This document shows, piece after piece, positions 16,416 through 24,959 of a stretch of DNA of 64,000 nucleotides. Origin of the DNA: Fimbriimonadaceae bacterium (GTDB lineage: Bacteria > Armatimonadota > Fimbriimonadia > Fimbriimonadales > Fimbriimonadaceae); NCBI GenBank assembly GCA_019694835.1, contig JAIBBE010000002.1, positions 165,914 to 229,913 on the forward strand, given 5' to 3'. The stretch's first letter is position 1. Every line of letters starts with the position of its first letter. Both the position numbers and the translations under genes were made by a program. The notes beneath the pieces were generated by a model, which ran no database searches, was not told the DNA's origin, and saw only the letters and a list, made by a program, of their open reading frames with translations.

Positions 16416-19229
16416 TCACTCTGCGTCCAGGCACTGCTGGGCCAATTCGATAGCGGATTCCAGTTCTGCGGGTTCGGCTGGGACAACGAGGTGGGCCACC
16501 TCAGCCTCCAATGTTGCGTCTCCAGGCACGTAGCTGACGGCGTTTGCCTTTCGGACTGATTGGACTGTTGCGAATATCGTGCTGGCCGCCTCGGGATGGG
16601 ACAACGTGAGGCACATGTCGACCAAGACCATGAGAATGCTCAGCATCAAGGCTTGGGAGTCGAGACTCTGGGCCAGTTTGAGAGATTCAAAGATGAGACG
16701 CACATAACTCCGGTCGCCAAGTGCAAACCTCGCCCTCGATAGGTGGCGCAGGTTGTTTCCAGCCGCATAAGCGTTGCCCAGCGCGCGGAACTTCTCGGCC
16801 GCTGATTCCAGATGAACCGCAGCGGACGCGTAGTCTTTTGAAGTGTATTCGACCAAACCGAGCGTGCCTAACGCGGTAGCGGCTAGGTCGGCGAGGCCTT
16901 GCTCCTCAGCCGTCACAACGGCCTCTTTGGCACTGTGCCGGGCGACCTCCAATTGCCCAAGACGAAGACTCGCCAGCGCAATGTTGTTTAGAGCAGAAAC
17001 CAACCCCACTGCTTGGAACTCTTGGCGATAATGAAGCAGTGCTCGCTCGTGTGAGAGTCTTGCCTTTTGATAATCGCCCGCTGAATAGGCCAAGTTGCCG
17101 GCGATGTTGTTTGCCTGGGCCATCAACTCACCATCGATTGGCGAAGACTCGCATTGGAGGAGGAGCTTCTCGAGTCGGGGACGGCCAACATTGAGCAAAC
17201 CGGCAATACTCCAGAATCGCCACAGCGATGCCACCATCCGGATACTATCTTCTCGCATTCCGATCCGATCCAGCATGACATCAAGGGCATGAACATAGTT
17301 GTCTCGATCGAATTGCATTCGTGCAAGACTCTCTCGCTGCGCATGGCCCGCAAGCCCCTGACGAAGGGCCTCTGCTTGCGCCATAAGCGTCTTCGCAAAG
17401 GCGAGTTTGACTTCAGACGGCTCCGCTTCCTCAGACAGCCTCGTCTCGGCAAACTCCCTGACCATTTCGAGCATGCGCCAACGCGTTCCTTGTGCTGTGG
17501 ACTCTGCCTGGAGCAAGCAACTGCGAGTCAACTGGGCAAGACTTGATTCGCTATCGAAACCGAGAACGAGGTCAAGGGAATCCTTGAAGAGTCCTCCTCG
17601 AAACAGTGAACATACGCAAAACACGAGCCGGTCATCTGGATTAAGGAGTTCGTAACTCGTATCGAGCACGGCACGGATGCTTCGATGTCGGGCGACGCCT
17701 TTTCTTAGCTTAGGTTCAGGTATGTCGAGTCTCGCCTGGAGGCGAGTCAGCAGGAGTTTGGGAGGCAGAGTGCGGGCGCAGGCCGCGGCTAACTCGATGG
17801 CGAGGGGAACCCCTTCGAGCCAAGCTGAAATTGCTGCAACCGACCTGAAGTTACGCTCGGTCAATTCGAACTCCGGATTGGAGTTCTGTGCTCGGTCCAC
17901 GTAGAGCTGTACTCTGGGGTTGGCCCTCACCTCGTCGAATGCTAGGCTCTTTCCAAGGTCGGGCAAGGCTTCCAGTCTGAGGACAACTTCACCTTCCATC
18001 TCGATCGGGACGCGTGAAGTGCACAGCACCGTCAAATGGTCAATCGATCCAGCCAAGTTCTCGATGAGCGTCGCCACCTCGATGCCGTCGCTGTTGAGAA
18101 GATGCTCCAAGTTGTCCAGGATGAGCACGGATCTTTGGGCTGCTAGCGTGCGAGCGATTTGGGCAACTGGATTGTCGGTTGCGTTTGCGCCAGGGTTGAC
18201 GGCTCGTCCTACCTCGGTTAACGCTTCCACTGCCGACTCCTTGGACGCAAGTGGAACGAAGATAAGAAATGGAGGATCCGGACTCGCCGATTGGACTTTG
18301 AGCGCTTCCTCCAAGAGCCTCGTCTTTCCAATACCCCCCATCCCGGTCACGGTGATCAGCTTGCTTTCGCTGGTCAAGAGCTTGCCCAGCAATTCCAGTT
18401 CTTTCGACCTCCCAAAGAACTTGGTCAGTCGAACCGGAAGGGGAGTACGGGTAGTACCCTGCGACGAAGTCACTTCGGGGGCAACCAAGGCGGTCCCGTG
18501 CGTTGGCTTGAGGTCTTTTGCGAGAGCCTCTACCTCAGGGCTTGGCTCAGCCCCGAAGTTCACCTTGAGCATCCGGCGGTAAGTGTCGTAGGCTTCCAAA
18601 GCGCTTGCTCGATTCCCTGATTCGAGGTTCAGCTCGATGAGACGCACATGAGCATTCTCATTGAAGGGAGATAGTCCGAGGAGTTCGGCGTTCACTCGGA
18701 GAGCTTCGCGCAGACGTCCTTCGGCTCGATAGCTCACGACCAAGTCCTCATGGAGTTTGATGGCGATGTTCTGAAGCCGCTCCTGAACTTCGGTGAATTG
18801 GGTGAGATAGTGTCCTCGGGCCAGGTCGGGCCGGTATAGAGTGACGGCTTCGTCGAGGCGGTTTTCGGCGATGGCTCTCTCGAAGTCGTGGATGTCCGTC
18901 GAGACGGCGTCGGGATTGAGGCCGAGATGCGAGACATCGACGTTTAGGACCGTACCGCGATCCTGCGGCGTGGGTTCGAGCATTTGGCGAAGCCCATGCA
19001 ACGCAACGCTGAGGCTATTGCGTCCTGCTTCGGGTGGCCTTTCCGGCCACAGGACTTCGGCAAGGAAGGCCCTCGAAAGGGATCCCGGCATCTCCAAGGC
19101 CAGTAAGCCAAGCAGCGAGCCTATCCGCTGGGACTTGATGGGGACTTGGGTTCCATCCAAGAAAACGCGGAGACTGCCGAACAGCTCAATGCGCAGTGTC
19201 GTGTTCGGCATAATCGCCCATTCTGACAT
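16416..19229 (-). CDS. AfsR/SARP-like transcriptional regulator with STAND ATPase and TPRs
   Basis: 937 residues (or 931 from the second Met). The N-terminus is an OmpR-type winged helix (LRIELFGSLRVFLDG, residues 9-100). A bacterial transcriptional activation domain follows (about 105-245; LYRPDLARGHYLTQF, SALEAYDTYRRMLKVNFG). An NB-ARC ATPase has P-loop GMGGIGKTRL near 297 and LILDNLEHLL. TPR helices run to the end. This is the classical AfsR plan, so it should bind DNA and activate nearby genes in response to a bound signal. It is divergent from the small ORF and surface protein at 19294-21271, the likeliest targets. Base composition is less GC-rich than its neighbours. Confidence 0.9.
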   Translation of the reverse strand: MSEWAIMPNTTLRIELFGSLRVFLDGTQVPIKSQRIGSLLGLLALEMPGSLSRAFLAEVLWPERPPEAGRNSLSVALHGLRQMLEPTPQDRGTVLNVDVSHLGLNPDAVSTDIHDFERAIAENRLDEAVTLYRPDLARGHYLTQFTEVQERLQNIAIKLHEDLVVSYRAEGRLREALRVNAELLGLSPFNENAHVRLIELNLESGNRASALEAYDTYRRMLKVNFGAEPSPEVEALAKDLKPTHGTALVAPEVTSSQGTTRTPLPVRLTKFFGRSKELELLGKLLTSESKLITVTGMGGIGKTRLLEEALKVQSASPDPPFLIFVPLASKESAVEALTEVGRAVNPGANATDNPVAQIARTLAAQRSVLILDNLEHLLNSDGIEVATLIENLAGSIDHLTVLCTSRVPIEMEGEVVLRLEALPDLGKSLAFDEVRANPRVQLYVDRAQNSNPEFELTERNFRSVAAISAWLEGVPLAIELAAACARTLPPKLLLTRLQARLDIPEPKLRKGVARHRSIRAVLDTSYELLNPDDRLVFCVCSLFRGGLFKDSLDLVLGFDSESSLAQLTRSCLLQAESTAQGTRWRMLEMVREFAETRLSEEAEPSEVKLAFAKTLMAQAEALRQGLAGHAQRESLARMQFDRDNYVHALDVMLDRIGMREDSIRMVASLWRFWSIAGLLNVGRPRLEKLLLQCESSPIDGELMAQANNIAGNLAYSAGDYQKARLSHERALLHYRQEFQAVGLVSALNNIALASLRLGQLEVARHSAKEAVVTAEEQGLADLAATALGTLGLVEYTSKDYASAAVHLESAAEKFRALGNAYAAGNNLRHLSRARFALGDRSYVRLIFESLKLAQSLDSQALMLSILMVLVDMCLTLSHPEAASTIFATVQSVRKANAVSYVPGDATLEAEVAHLVVPAEPAELESAIELAQQCLDAE

Positions 19230-19281
19230 GCACTTTTTTCGAGCGGCACCCGGTTTAAGACCTGATTAAGACCCCGCTTCG

Positions 19282-19287
19282 TATCAT
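19282..19287 (+). promoter_or_regulatory. -10-like box of the 19294 gene
   Basis: TATCAT ends 6 nt before the ATG at 19294. The 64-nt gap to the divergent AfsR-like gene must hold both promoters, so it is a likely regulator-binding site. Confidence 0.4.
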
Positions 19288-19293
19288 GGGGCC

Positions 19294-19476
19294 ATGCAGA
19301 AGCTGCCAACGCAGAACACTCCAGGCGAGGAGAAAGCCAAAGCGCCAAAAGAAACGGTCGATGCAGAGGCCCTTCGGGGACTCCTCAAGGAGATCTCAGA
19401 CACCGACGCGACCCTCGTTCTGGACGCTCGAATCGAGCCACTCAGAAAAGTAGATCAGGATGCAACTCATGAATAG
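19294..19476 (+). CDS. 60-residue charged small protein
   Basis: Not recognised. The protein is hydrophilic, rich in Lys, Glu, Asp and Ala, and has no signal or membrane segment. It is held to be real because it has a leaderless-type promoter and its 3' end overlaps the next gene, whose ATG is at 19469. Together with the divergent AfsR-like gene it may be a regulated unit whose main product is the surface protein downstream. Confidence 0.5.
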   Translation: MQKLPTQNTPGEEKAKAPKETVDAEALRGLLKEISDTDATLVLDARIEPLRKVDQDATHE

Positions 19477-21271
19477 GTTACTCAAACTCTCATTCGCCGC
19501 CATCTCAGCGGCCGCCATCATCTCCCTTGCAACGGTTGGTTCCACACCGGCCCTCGCCCAAATCGCCCAAGGCCTCGTGGCGCTTCAGTCGACCTCGCCG
19601 GGCGTTGCCCAGGCTGGGAACACGAACATTACGGGGACTTCTAGAGCGACTACGTTCGCCGGGGGAACTGCGACACTCAGCTCGACATCGGTTACCTCTT
19701 CGATCCATGGCATAAACTCGGGATCGTCTCTGTATTCGTCAGCCGTTTGGGGAGAAGCGACGAACACCGGGGTCCCAAACTACGGCGGATTTTTTTCGTC
19801 CGCGGGCGCCAATGGAAGCGGCTGCGTCGGTGTTTCAACTCTAACATCGGGCTATTCGAATGGGGGGTTTTTCCGAAGCTCTGCCCCTGAAGGCAATGGG
19901 GTCACGGGATGGGCTTCGGCGACGACTGGCAACGCCTGGGGCGGAAACTTCGCGTCGGACAGTACTGCTGGGATAGGCGTCTATGGCGAGGCGACAGCGA
20001 CCTCCGGCACGGCTTACGGGGGCAAATTTGTCAACAACAGTCCATTTGGAAGCGCAGTTTACGGCATCTCACCCATCACGGGGGGCGGCGCGACCGGCGG
20101 GTATTTTGAAAGCCCAACCTGGGCCGGCGTCTACGGGAAGAGCGTCAACGGTCCCGGTGTAATCGGCCAATCCGACACCTATACTGGCGGACTCTTCTTT
20201 GGTCCCGTTGGTGTCGAGGGTAGTGGAAGCATTGGTGTAAGCGGCGTCTCCATCCAGGCTTCAGGCACCGGTGTTTACGGTCGGGCGACTACGACTACGG
20301 GCGCAGGTTTCGGTGTCAAAGGTGTATCGGAGTCGTCGACTGGCTGGGCTGGCCACTTTTCTGGCGGCAAAGGACTATTCGCTACGACACTCCAAGTGAA
20401 CACGCGGACCACGACCAACGACTTCACCATGACGACAGGCGGTGCGGACAACACGGTCCTCTTAGGAGCGACGGGGGGCGTTGCCTCGTGGGGGACGGTT
20501 GGCAATACGCGGTTAACCAATGACTCAGCCTCCCTCGCCAAAGTCACGGGAGGCAACTTCTCAATCGTGGGCACGGCCCTGCAGGGCGTGGACCAAAACA
20601 TGATTCAGCTCTTTTCGGGGACCACCGAAAAGATCCGACTGAATCCCAATGCGCCAACGAGCGGCGGCGCGATCAGCACGTTCGGGCCGAACGGGAATGC
20701 CAACACCCGTGCCAGCTTCATAATCGGCACGCCTGACCACGGCTATTTCGGCGTATTCGACAGTGCAGGAGCTGCTCAAGTCGAGGTTCTCGTGAATGCA
20801 AGTGGTCTTGGCGTTCTCACCGCCGACACCAAGAACTTCAAAGTCCCCGATCCCGACGATCCCCGCTACGACATTCTCTATGCTTGCGTCGAGGGTCCCG
20901 AAGCCGCGATGTACACCCGAGGCACTGCACGCATGGTTGACGGCCAAGGCGGGATCGATCTGCCCGAACACTTCCTGAAGCTGGCGAACATGGGGACGCT
21001 CACCGTCCAACTCACGCCTCGCGATGATTGCCAAGGCCTCTACTACAAGTTGATCAACGGCCAGATCGTTGTGCGAGAGCTTCAGAGAGGCACGTCAACG
21101 ATCGAGTTCGACTGGGAAGTCAAGGCCATCCGCAAAGGGCATGAAGACTATCAAGTCGTTCGTCCATGGGACGACGCCCTCCCCGACGGCGACAAGAAGC
21201 AGATGTGGGAGGCGCGGCTAAGGTCGATCGAGTCCCACAGAGCCAAGGCCAACCGGTCCAGTCGGCCTTGA
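19469..21271 (+). CDS. Large secreted repetitive surface protein with conserved C-terminal domain
   Basis: About 600 residues from the ATG at 19469 (the ATG at 19460 is an alternative). After a signal peptide (LSFAAISAAAIISLATVGST) comes LVALQSTSPGVAQAG. Then about 300 residues of Gly/Ser/Thr-rich repeats follow the pattern GxGVYGxAxxxxGxxxGGxF, so they should form an elongated beta structure. The last 160 residues are a compact domain (NFKVPDPDDPRYDILYACVE, then GPEAAMYTRG, DWEVKAIRKG). Domains of this kind end many long bacterial surface proteins and resemble fibre-tip or anchoring modules. Confidence 0.75.
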   Translation: MNRLLKLSFAAISAAAIISLATVGSTPALAQIAQGLVALQSTSPGVAQAGNTNITGTSRATTFAGGTATLSSTSVTSSIHGINSGSSLYSSAVWGEATNTGVPNYGGFFSSAGANGSGCVGVSTLTSGYSNGGFFRSSAPEGNGVTGWASATTGNAWGGNFASDSTAGIGVYGEATATSGTAYGGKFVNNSPFGSAVYGISPITGGGATGGYFESPTWAGVYGKSVNGPGVIGQSDTYTGGLFFGPVGVEGSGSIGVSGVSIQASGTGVYGRATTTTGAGFGVKGVSESSTGWAGHFSGGKGLFATTLQVNTRTTTNDFTMTTGGADNTVLLGATGGVASWGTVGNTRLTNDSASLAKVTGGNFSIVGTALQGVDQNMIQLFSGTTEKIRLNPNAPTSGGAISTFGPNGNANTRASFIIGTPDHGYFGVFDSAGAAQVEVLVNASGLGVLTADTKNFKVPDPDDPRYDILYACVEGPEAAMYTRGTARMVDGQGGIDLPEHFLKLANMGTLTVQLTPRDDCQGLYYKLINGQIVVRELQRGTSTIEFDWEVKAIRKGHEDYQVVRPWDDALPDGDKKQMWEARLRSIESHRAKANRSSRP

Positions 21272-21488
21272 CGGAATAGACTCCTTGCCCGCCGTTCGGA
21301 GAGCAATGGGTCCGTTTTCACTCAAGGGCCTGACTCAGCGCGCAGCCAAGTGTTCCCAGTGGATTTGGTCACGTCGAAAGTCTCCTTCCCTTCGATATGA
21401 GACCGGGGACTTAGTTCACGGACCATTCAGGGTGCGGAGGGGTCTCACGTTCAGATGCTTCTGACAAGGCATTAAGAACGAGGAAACT

Positions 21489-21992
21489 ATGAAAACAATC
21501 CGCACCCTTTCCGTCATCGCCATCGCTGCCACGGCCCTGACCGCCAGAGCTTCGATCATTCCGATCACCAGCTTCTCCGTAACAGAGGGAATCTTGATCC
21601 AGGGCGATGAGCGCTCACTCACCTTGCCGACCGGAGGCTTCATGGAGATCGATTCTGGACGAAGTGATCAAATTGAACTCTACATCCGTGCAAGGACCGA
21701 CATACAGCCCTATCGAATCCGGAAGATCAACATCCGTGTCGTCGCCCGCAAGTGGCGGCGATTGCCGGTCACGATCGAGATGTACCGAACCCGCGACCGG
21801 ACGTATACCTTCCCACAGACCATGTCACTTTCGACTGGCCTGACCTTCCCGCCCAACTACATGACATACACGTTCAACGACGAACCGAGCAAGCTGGTCT
21901 CTGATCGCGGGTATATGATCGTTCGAATCACCGCCCCGGGCATCAACCGGCTGTTCTTGGACATGGTGCAGTTTGAGGTGGTCACGAGCTGA
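21489..21992 (+). CDS. Small secreted protein, paralogue of 6899-7426
   Basis: 167 residues, signal peptide MKTIRTLSVIAIAATALTARA, beta-rich mature part. It shares its layout with the protein at 6899 (see that entry). GAGGAAACT gives a usable ribosome-binding site 3-4 nt before the ATG. The 217 bp upstream contain only a weak hairpin (GAGACC/GGTCTC, 21400-21447). Function unknown. Confidence 0.72.
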   Translation: MKTIRTLSVIAIAATALTARASIIPITSFSVTEGILIQGDERSLTLPTGGFMEIDSGRSDQIELYIRARTDIQPYRIRKINIRVVARKWRRLPVTIEMYRTRDRTYTFPQTMSLSTGLTFPPNYMTYTFNDEPSKLVSDRGYMIVRITAPGINRLFLDMVQFEVVTS

Positions 21993-22017
21993 CCGCCCAC
22001 CCGACATCGGCAAGAAG

Positions 22018-22023
22018 TAAAAT
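22018..22023 (+). promoter_or_regulatory. -10 box of ffh
   Basis: TAAAAT ends 9 nt before the ATG at 22033, leaving at most a few leader nucleotides. Confidence 0.5.
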
Positions 22024-22032
22024 TCAGGACCG

Positions 22033-23361
22033 ATGCTCGATTCTTTGACCAAACGCCTCGGAGGCGTCTTCGCCAAGCTCCGCCGCAAGGGCCGACTCTC
22101 CGAGGATGACGTCAATGAGATGCTGCGCGAGGTGCGCGTGGCCCTGCTCGAAGCCGACGTCAACTTCCAGGTCGCAAAGGACTTCATGGCGAAGGTCAAG
22201 GAGCAGGCGATTGGCGAGGAGTTGTTTGGCAACCTCAATGCCGACCAGACGATCATCCGCATCGTCCGCGATCAGCTCACGGAGCTCTTGGGCGGCTCCG
22301 AGACGCGCTTCAACTGGAACCCCGCGCCGCCGACCGTAATCCTGATGTGTGGTCTCCAGGGCTCGGGAAAGACCACGACGTGCGCCAAGCTCGCGCTTTG
22401 GCTCAAGCGGCAGGGCAAGAAGCCGATGATGGCGGCGTGCGACCTTCAGCGACCGGCCGCGATCAAGCAGTTGGAGGTTCTGGGCGAGCAGGTTGACGTT
22501 CCGGTCTTTGCCGAGCTCTCCTTCGACCCGGCTTCGGTAGCCCGGAAAGCACTGGAGCGATGCCGACACTTGATGCTGGACGTGTTGATTGTCGACACCG
22601 CCGGGCGATTGACCATCGACGAGCCGCTGATGAAGGAACTCGGCGCCGTCTCGCTCGCGATGAACCCGAGCGAGACGTTCCTCGTTCTGGATTCGACCAC
22701 CGGCCAAGAAGCCGTCAACGTCGCCAACGCCTTCCACGAGCGGCTGAAGGTCACCGGCGCGATCTTCACCAAACTCGACGGCGATACCCGCGGCGGCGCG
22801 GTGCTCAGTGTGCGCCAGGCGACCGGCGTGCCCGTCCGATTCATCGGAATCGGTGAACAGGTCGAGGCGCTGGACGTGTTCTATCCCGACCGCATGGCCC
22901 AACGGATCATGGGCTTTGGCGACGTCCTCGGGATCATCGAGAAGGCCGAGCAGGTGATCGAGCGAGATACGGCCGAGCTCATGCAAGGCAAGATGCGGTC
23001 GGGGAGTTTCGACTTTAACGACATGCTCTCCCAGATCGGCATGATGCGCAAGATGGGGCCGCTCAAGAACGTGATGAAGATGATTCCCGGACTCAGCCAG
23101 GCCATCCCCGAGGAGGCCATGAACCAGGTCAATGAAGGTCATGTGAACCGGCTGGAGGCAATTATGCTGAGCATGACACCCAAAGAGAGGACGAATCCGG
23201 ATATACTTAATGGCTCCAGACGGAAGCGCATCGCCGCCGGGTCAGGTACTTCTGCAGAAGAGGTCAACAACCTGATCAAACAGCTTTACGAAATGCGGAA
23301 GACCATGAAGCAGTTCGGGAAGATGGAAAAGCGGATGAAAAAATACGGCAAGCGGCGATGA
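22033..23361 (+). CDS. ffh: Signal recognition particle protein Ffh (SRP54)
   Basis: GTPase of the signal recognition particle; with 4.5S RNA it brings nascent membrane proteins to FtsY. 442 residues: N domain (1-90), G domain with GLQGSGKTTT near 106, DLQRPAA, DTAGRLTID and TKLDGDTRGGA, then a Met-rich M domain (about 300-442; MLSQIGMMRKMGPLKNVMKM) that binds RNA and signal peptides. First gene of an ffh-rpsP-khpA operon, a common arrangement. Confidence 0.97.
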   Translation: MLDSLTKRLGGVFAKLRRKGRLSEDDVNEMLREVRVALLEADVNFQVAKDFMAKVKEQAIGEELFGNLNADQTIIRIVRDQLTELLGGSETRFNWNPAPPTVILMCGLQGSGKTTTCAKLALWLKRQGKKPMMAACDLQRPAAIKQLEVLGEQVDVPVFAELSFDPASVARKALERCRHLMLDVLIVDTAGRLTIDEPLMKELGAVSLAMNPSETFLVLDSTTGQEAVNVANAFHERLKVTGAIFTKLDGDTRGGAVLSVRQATGVPVRFIGIGEQVEALDVFYPDRMAQRIMGFGDVLGIIEKAEQVIERDTAELMQGKMRSGSFDFNDMLSQIGMMRKMGPLKNVMKMIPGLSQAIPEEAMNQVNEGHVNRLEAIMLSMTPKERTNPDILNGSRRKRIAAGSGTSAEEVNNLIKQLYEMRKTMKQFGKMEKRMKKYGKRR

Positions 23362-23388
23362 TCCGCGAATCAGAGGTTTACAAAGCAA

Positions 23389-23901
23389 GTGGTAAAGATT
23401 CGACTTAGAAGAATGGGGACCAAGGCACGCCCCTTTTATCGCGTGGTGGTCGCCAAGAGCACCTCGGGCCGAGACGGCGCGTTTGTCGAGAACATCGGCA
23501 CGTACAACCCGGTCACTCGCCCGCACCAGGTGATCATCAAGAATGATCGAGCCCTGCATTGGTTGATGGAGGGCGCTCAGCCGACCGAGACCGTGGCGTA
23601 CATTTTGAAGCAGTGCGGCGTCTTGGACGAGTTCTTTGCGAAGAGGCCCAATGCCAAGAAGAGCTACAAATTCCTCGACAAGCGCACCGGAGCGATGACC
23701 AAGAAATCGGTCGTTGAGGCACCGGTCGCTGCAGCTCCTGCCCCGGCTCCTGCGCCCGTCGCGGTTGCCGAGCCTGTCGTCGAAGCGGCTTCGGAAGTAG
23801 TTGCAGAAGCTCCGGCCGCAGTCGAAGAAACTCCCGTGGCTGAAGCTCCCGCCGTCGAAGAAGTGGTTGCCGAAGCCCCCGCAGCCGAGCCGACAGCATG
23901 A
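23389..23901 (+). CDS. rpsP: Ribosomal protein bS16 with a long Ala/Glu/Pro/Val tail
   Basis: Small-subunit protein. The first 80 or so residues are canonical (MVKIRLRRMGTKARPFYRVV), starting at a GTG. Family members normally end near residue 80-100, but here a further 75 residues of Ala, Pro, Val and Glu follow, rich in APAPAPV and EAPAVEE. The tail is likely disordered. The gene overlaps khpA by 4 nt (ATGA). Confidence 0.95.
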   Translation: MVKIRLRRMGTKARPFYRVVVAKSTSGRDGAFVENIGTYNPVTRPHQVIIKNDRALHWLMEGAQPTETVAYILKQCGVLDEFFAKRPNAKKSYKFLDKRTGAMTKKSVVEAPVAAAPAPAPAPVAVAEPVVEAASEVVAEAPAAVEETPVAEAPAVEEVVAEAPAAEPTA

Positions 23902-24140
23902 GCTACCGACCACTCGTCGAGCATCTCGTCAAGTCGGTCGTAACCGAGCCAGATTCGGTCACGGTCAAGGAAGTGAAGGATCGCGACGGTCTTCTCTTCA
24001 ACGTTACCGTCTCACCCAGCGACGTCGGCAAAGTGATCGGCAAGGGAGGACGCGTCGTCTCGGCGATCCGTTACGTGGTCAGTGCGGCTGCGGCCAAGGG
24101 TCGCCAGAAGGCGTACATCAAAGTCCTGACCGACGATTAG
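23898..24140 (+). CDS. khpA: KH-domain RNA-binding protein KhpA
   Basis: 80 residues comprising a single type-II KH domain with GxxG loop GKGG in VGKVIGKGGRVVSAIR. In other bacteria KhpA pairs with KhpB/Jag and binds many RNAs. It sits after rpsP as in Firmicutes and related phyla. A strong terminator follows within 26 nt. Confidence 0.93.
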   Translation: MSYRPLVEHLVKSVVTEPDSVTVKEVKDRDGLLFNVTVSPSDVGKVIGKGGRVVSAIRYVVSAAAAKGRQKAYIKVLTDD

Positions 24141-24165
24141 GGAAAGACTTGCATTCCAAGAGAAG

Positions 24166-24200
24166 AGCCTCGCGGGATTCCGCGAGGCTTTCTTGTTTTA
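24166..24200 (+). terminator. Terminator of the ffh-rpsP-khpA operon
   Basis: AGCCTCGCGG pairs perfectly with CCGCGAGGCT around GATT, followed by TTCTTGTTTT. Confidence 0.95.
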
Positions 24201-24225
24201 GAGTTAATCCTCCGGGTCCAGCACC

Positions 24226-24424
24226 GTACCGCTGGCATCCTGCCGGCATCGCGTACCGGAGACTCTCACCAGGAACCCCGAGGGCTGCAGGCGTTTTTGG
24301 TGAAGACTCTTTCGGCGCTGTTTCCGGCGTGGCGTACCGGAGACTCTCGCCAGGAAGCCGGAGGGGTGCAAGCGTTGTGGTGAAGACTTTGCCGTATGCG
24401 GTGCCGGCAGGATGCCAGCGGTAC
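24226..24424. repeat. About 200-bp folded repeat: long inverted arms enclosing an 81-bp direct duplication
   Basis: Arms 24226-24256 and 24394-24424 are inverted copies over 31 nt. 23 are perfect (centre GGCATCCTGCCGGC), and the two mismatches would be G-U pairs in RNA. Between them GCGTACCGGAGACTCTC occurs twice, at 24251 and 24332, as part of a degenerate direct repeat of period 81. No ORF. It lies between khpA and smpB. Confidence 0.85.
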
Positions 24425-24440
24425 GGGGCCGGACCTTCGC

Positions 24441-24923
24441 TCAGATCCGCATGGAGCGGGCTCGCTCCTTCTCACGTCGGGAGTCCTTTTCGGCAAGCTG
24501 CTCGCGCTTGTCGTATTGGCGCTTACCGCGACCGAGGCCAATCTCTACCTTGACCTTGCCGTTCTTGAAATAGACCTTCAGGGGCAAAATCGAAAAGCCC
24601 TTCTCTTGGGACTTTCGCTCGATCACGTCAATCTCGCGCCGATGCAGGAGGAGTTTCCGGTCGCGACGGCGCTCTGGGGCGAAGTGAGCCGCCTTGTCAT
24701 AAGGCTCAATGTCCGCACTGATGAGCCACGCTTCGCCACCTAGAATGCGACAGAAGGCGTCGGTCAGGTTCACCCGACCAAGATAAACGCTCTTGACCTC
24801 AGAGCCGACGAGCGCGATCCCGGCTTCCCAGGTGTCCATGATTTCGTAGTCATAGCGCGCCCTGCGGTTCTGGATGGTCGCGGGTCCGGCCGGTTTCGCC
24901 TCCGATTTTGACTTCTTGGACAT
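24441..24923 (-). CDS. smpB: SsrA-binding protein SmpB
   Basis: Binds tmRNA and brings it to stalled ribosomes for trans-translation. 160 residues with the family core: NRRARYDYEIMDTWEAGIAL at the start, GSEVKSVYLGRVNLTDAF, then LPLKVYFKNGKVKVEIGLGR and a Lys/Arg-rich tail (KRQYDKREQLAEKDSRRE) that enters the decoding site. A promoter with TTGAGC, 16 bp, TAGACT ends 8 nt before the ATG. No tmRNA gene was seen in the window. Confidence 0.97.
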   Translation of the reverse strand: MSKKSKSEAKPAGPATIQNRRARYDYEIMDTWEAGIALVGSEVKSVYLGRVNLTDAFCRILGGEAWLISADIEPYDKAAHFAPERRRDRKLLLHRREIDVIERKSQEKGFSILPLKVYFKNGKVKVEIGLGRGKRQYDKREQLAEKDSRREKERARSMRI

Positions 24924-24931
24924 AGCCGCTC

Positions 24932-24959
24932 AGTCTACCAAGACCGTGAGCCCGCTCAA
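24932..24959 (-). promoter_or_regulatory. Promoter of smpB
   Basis: On the minus strand, TTGAGC (24954-24959), a 16-bp spacer and TAGACT (24932-24937). The box ends 8 nt before the start codon. Confidence 0.5.

Noticed and set aside
24200..24440. tmRNA gene beside smpB
   Set aside because: No tRNA-Ala-like ends or tag reading frame were found; the interval is an inverted and direct repeat.
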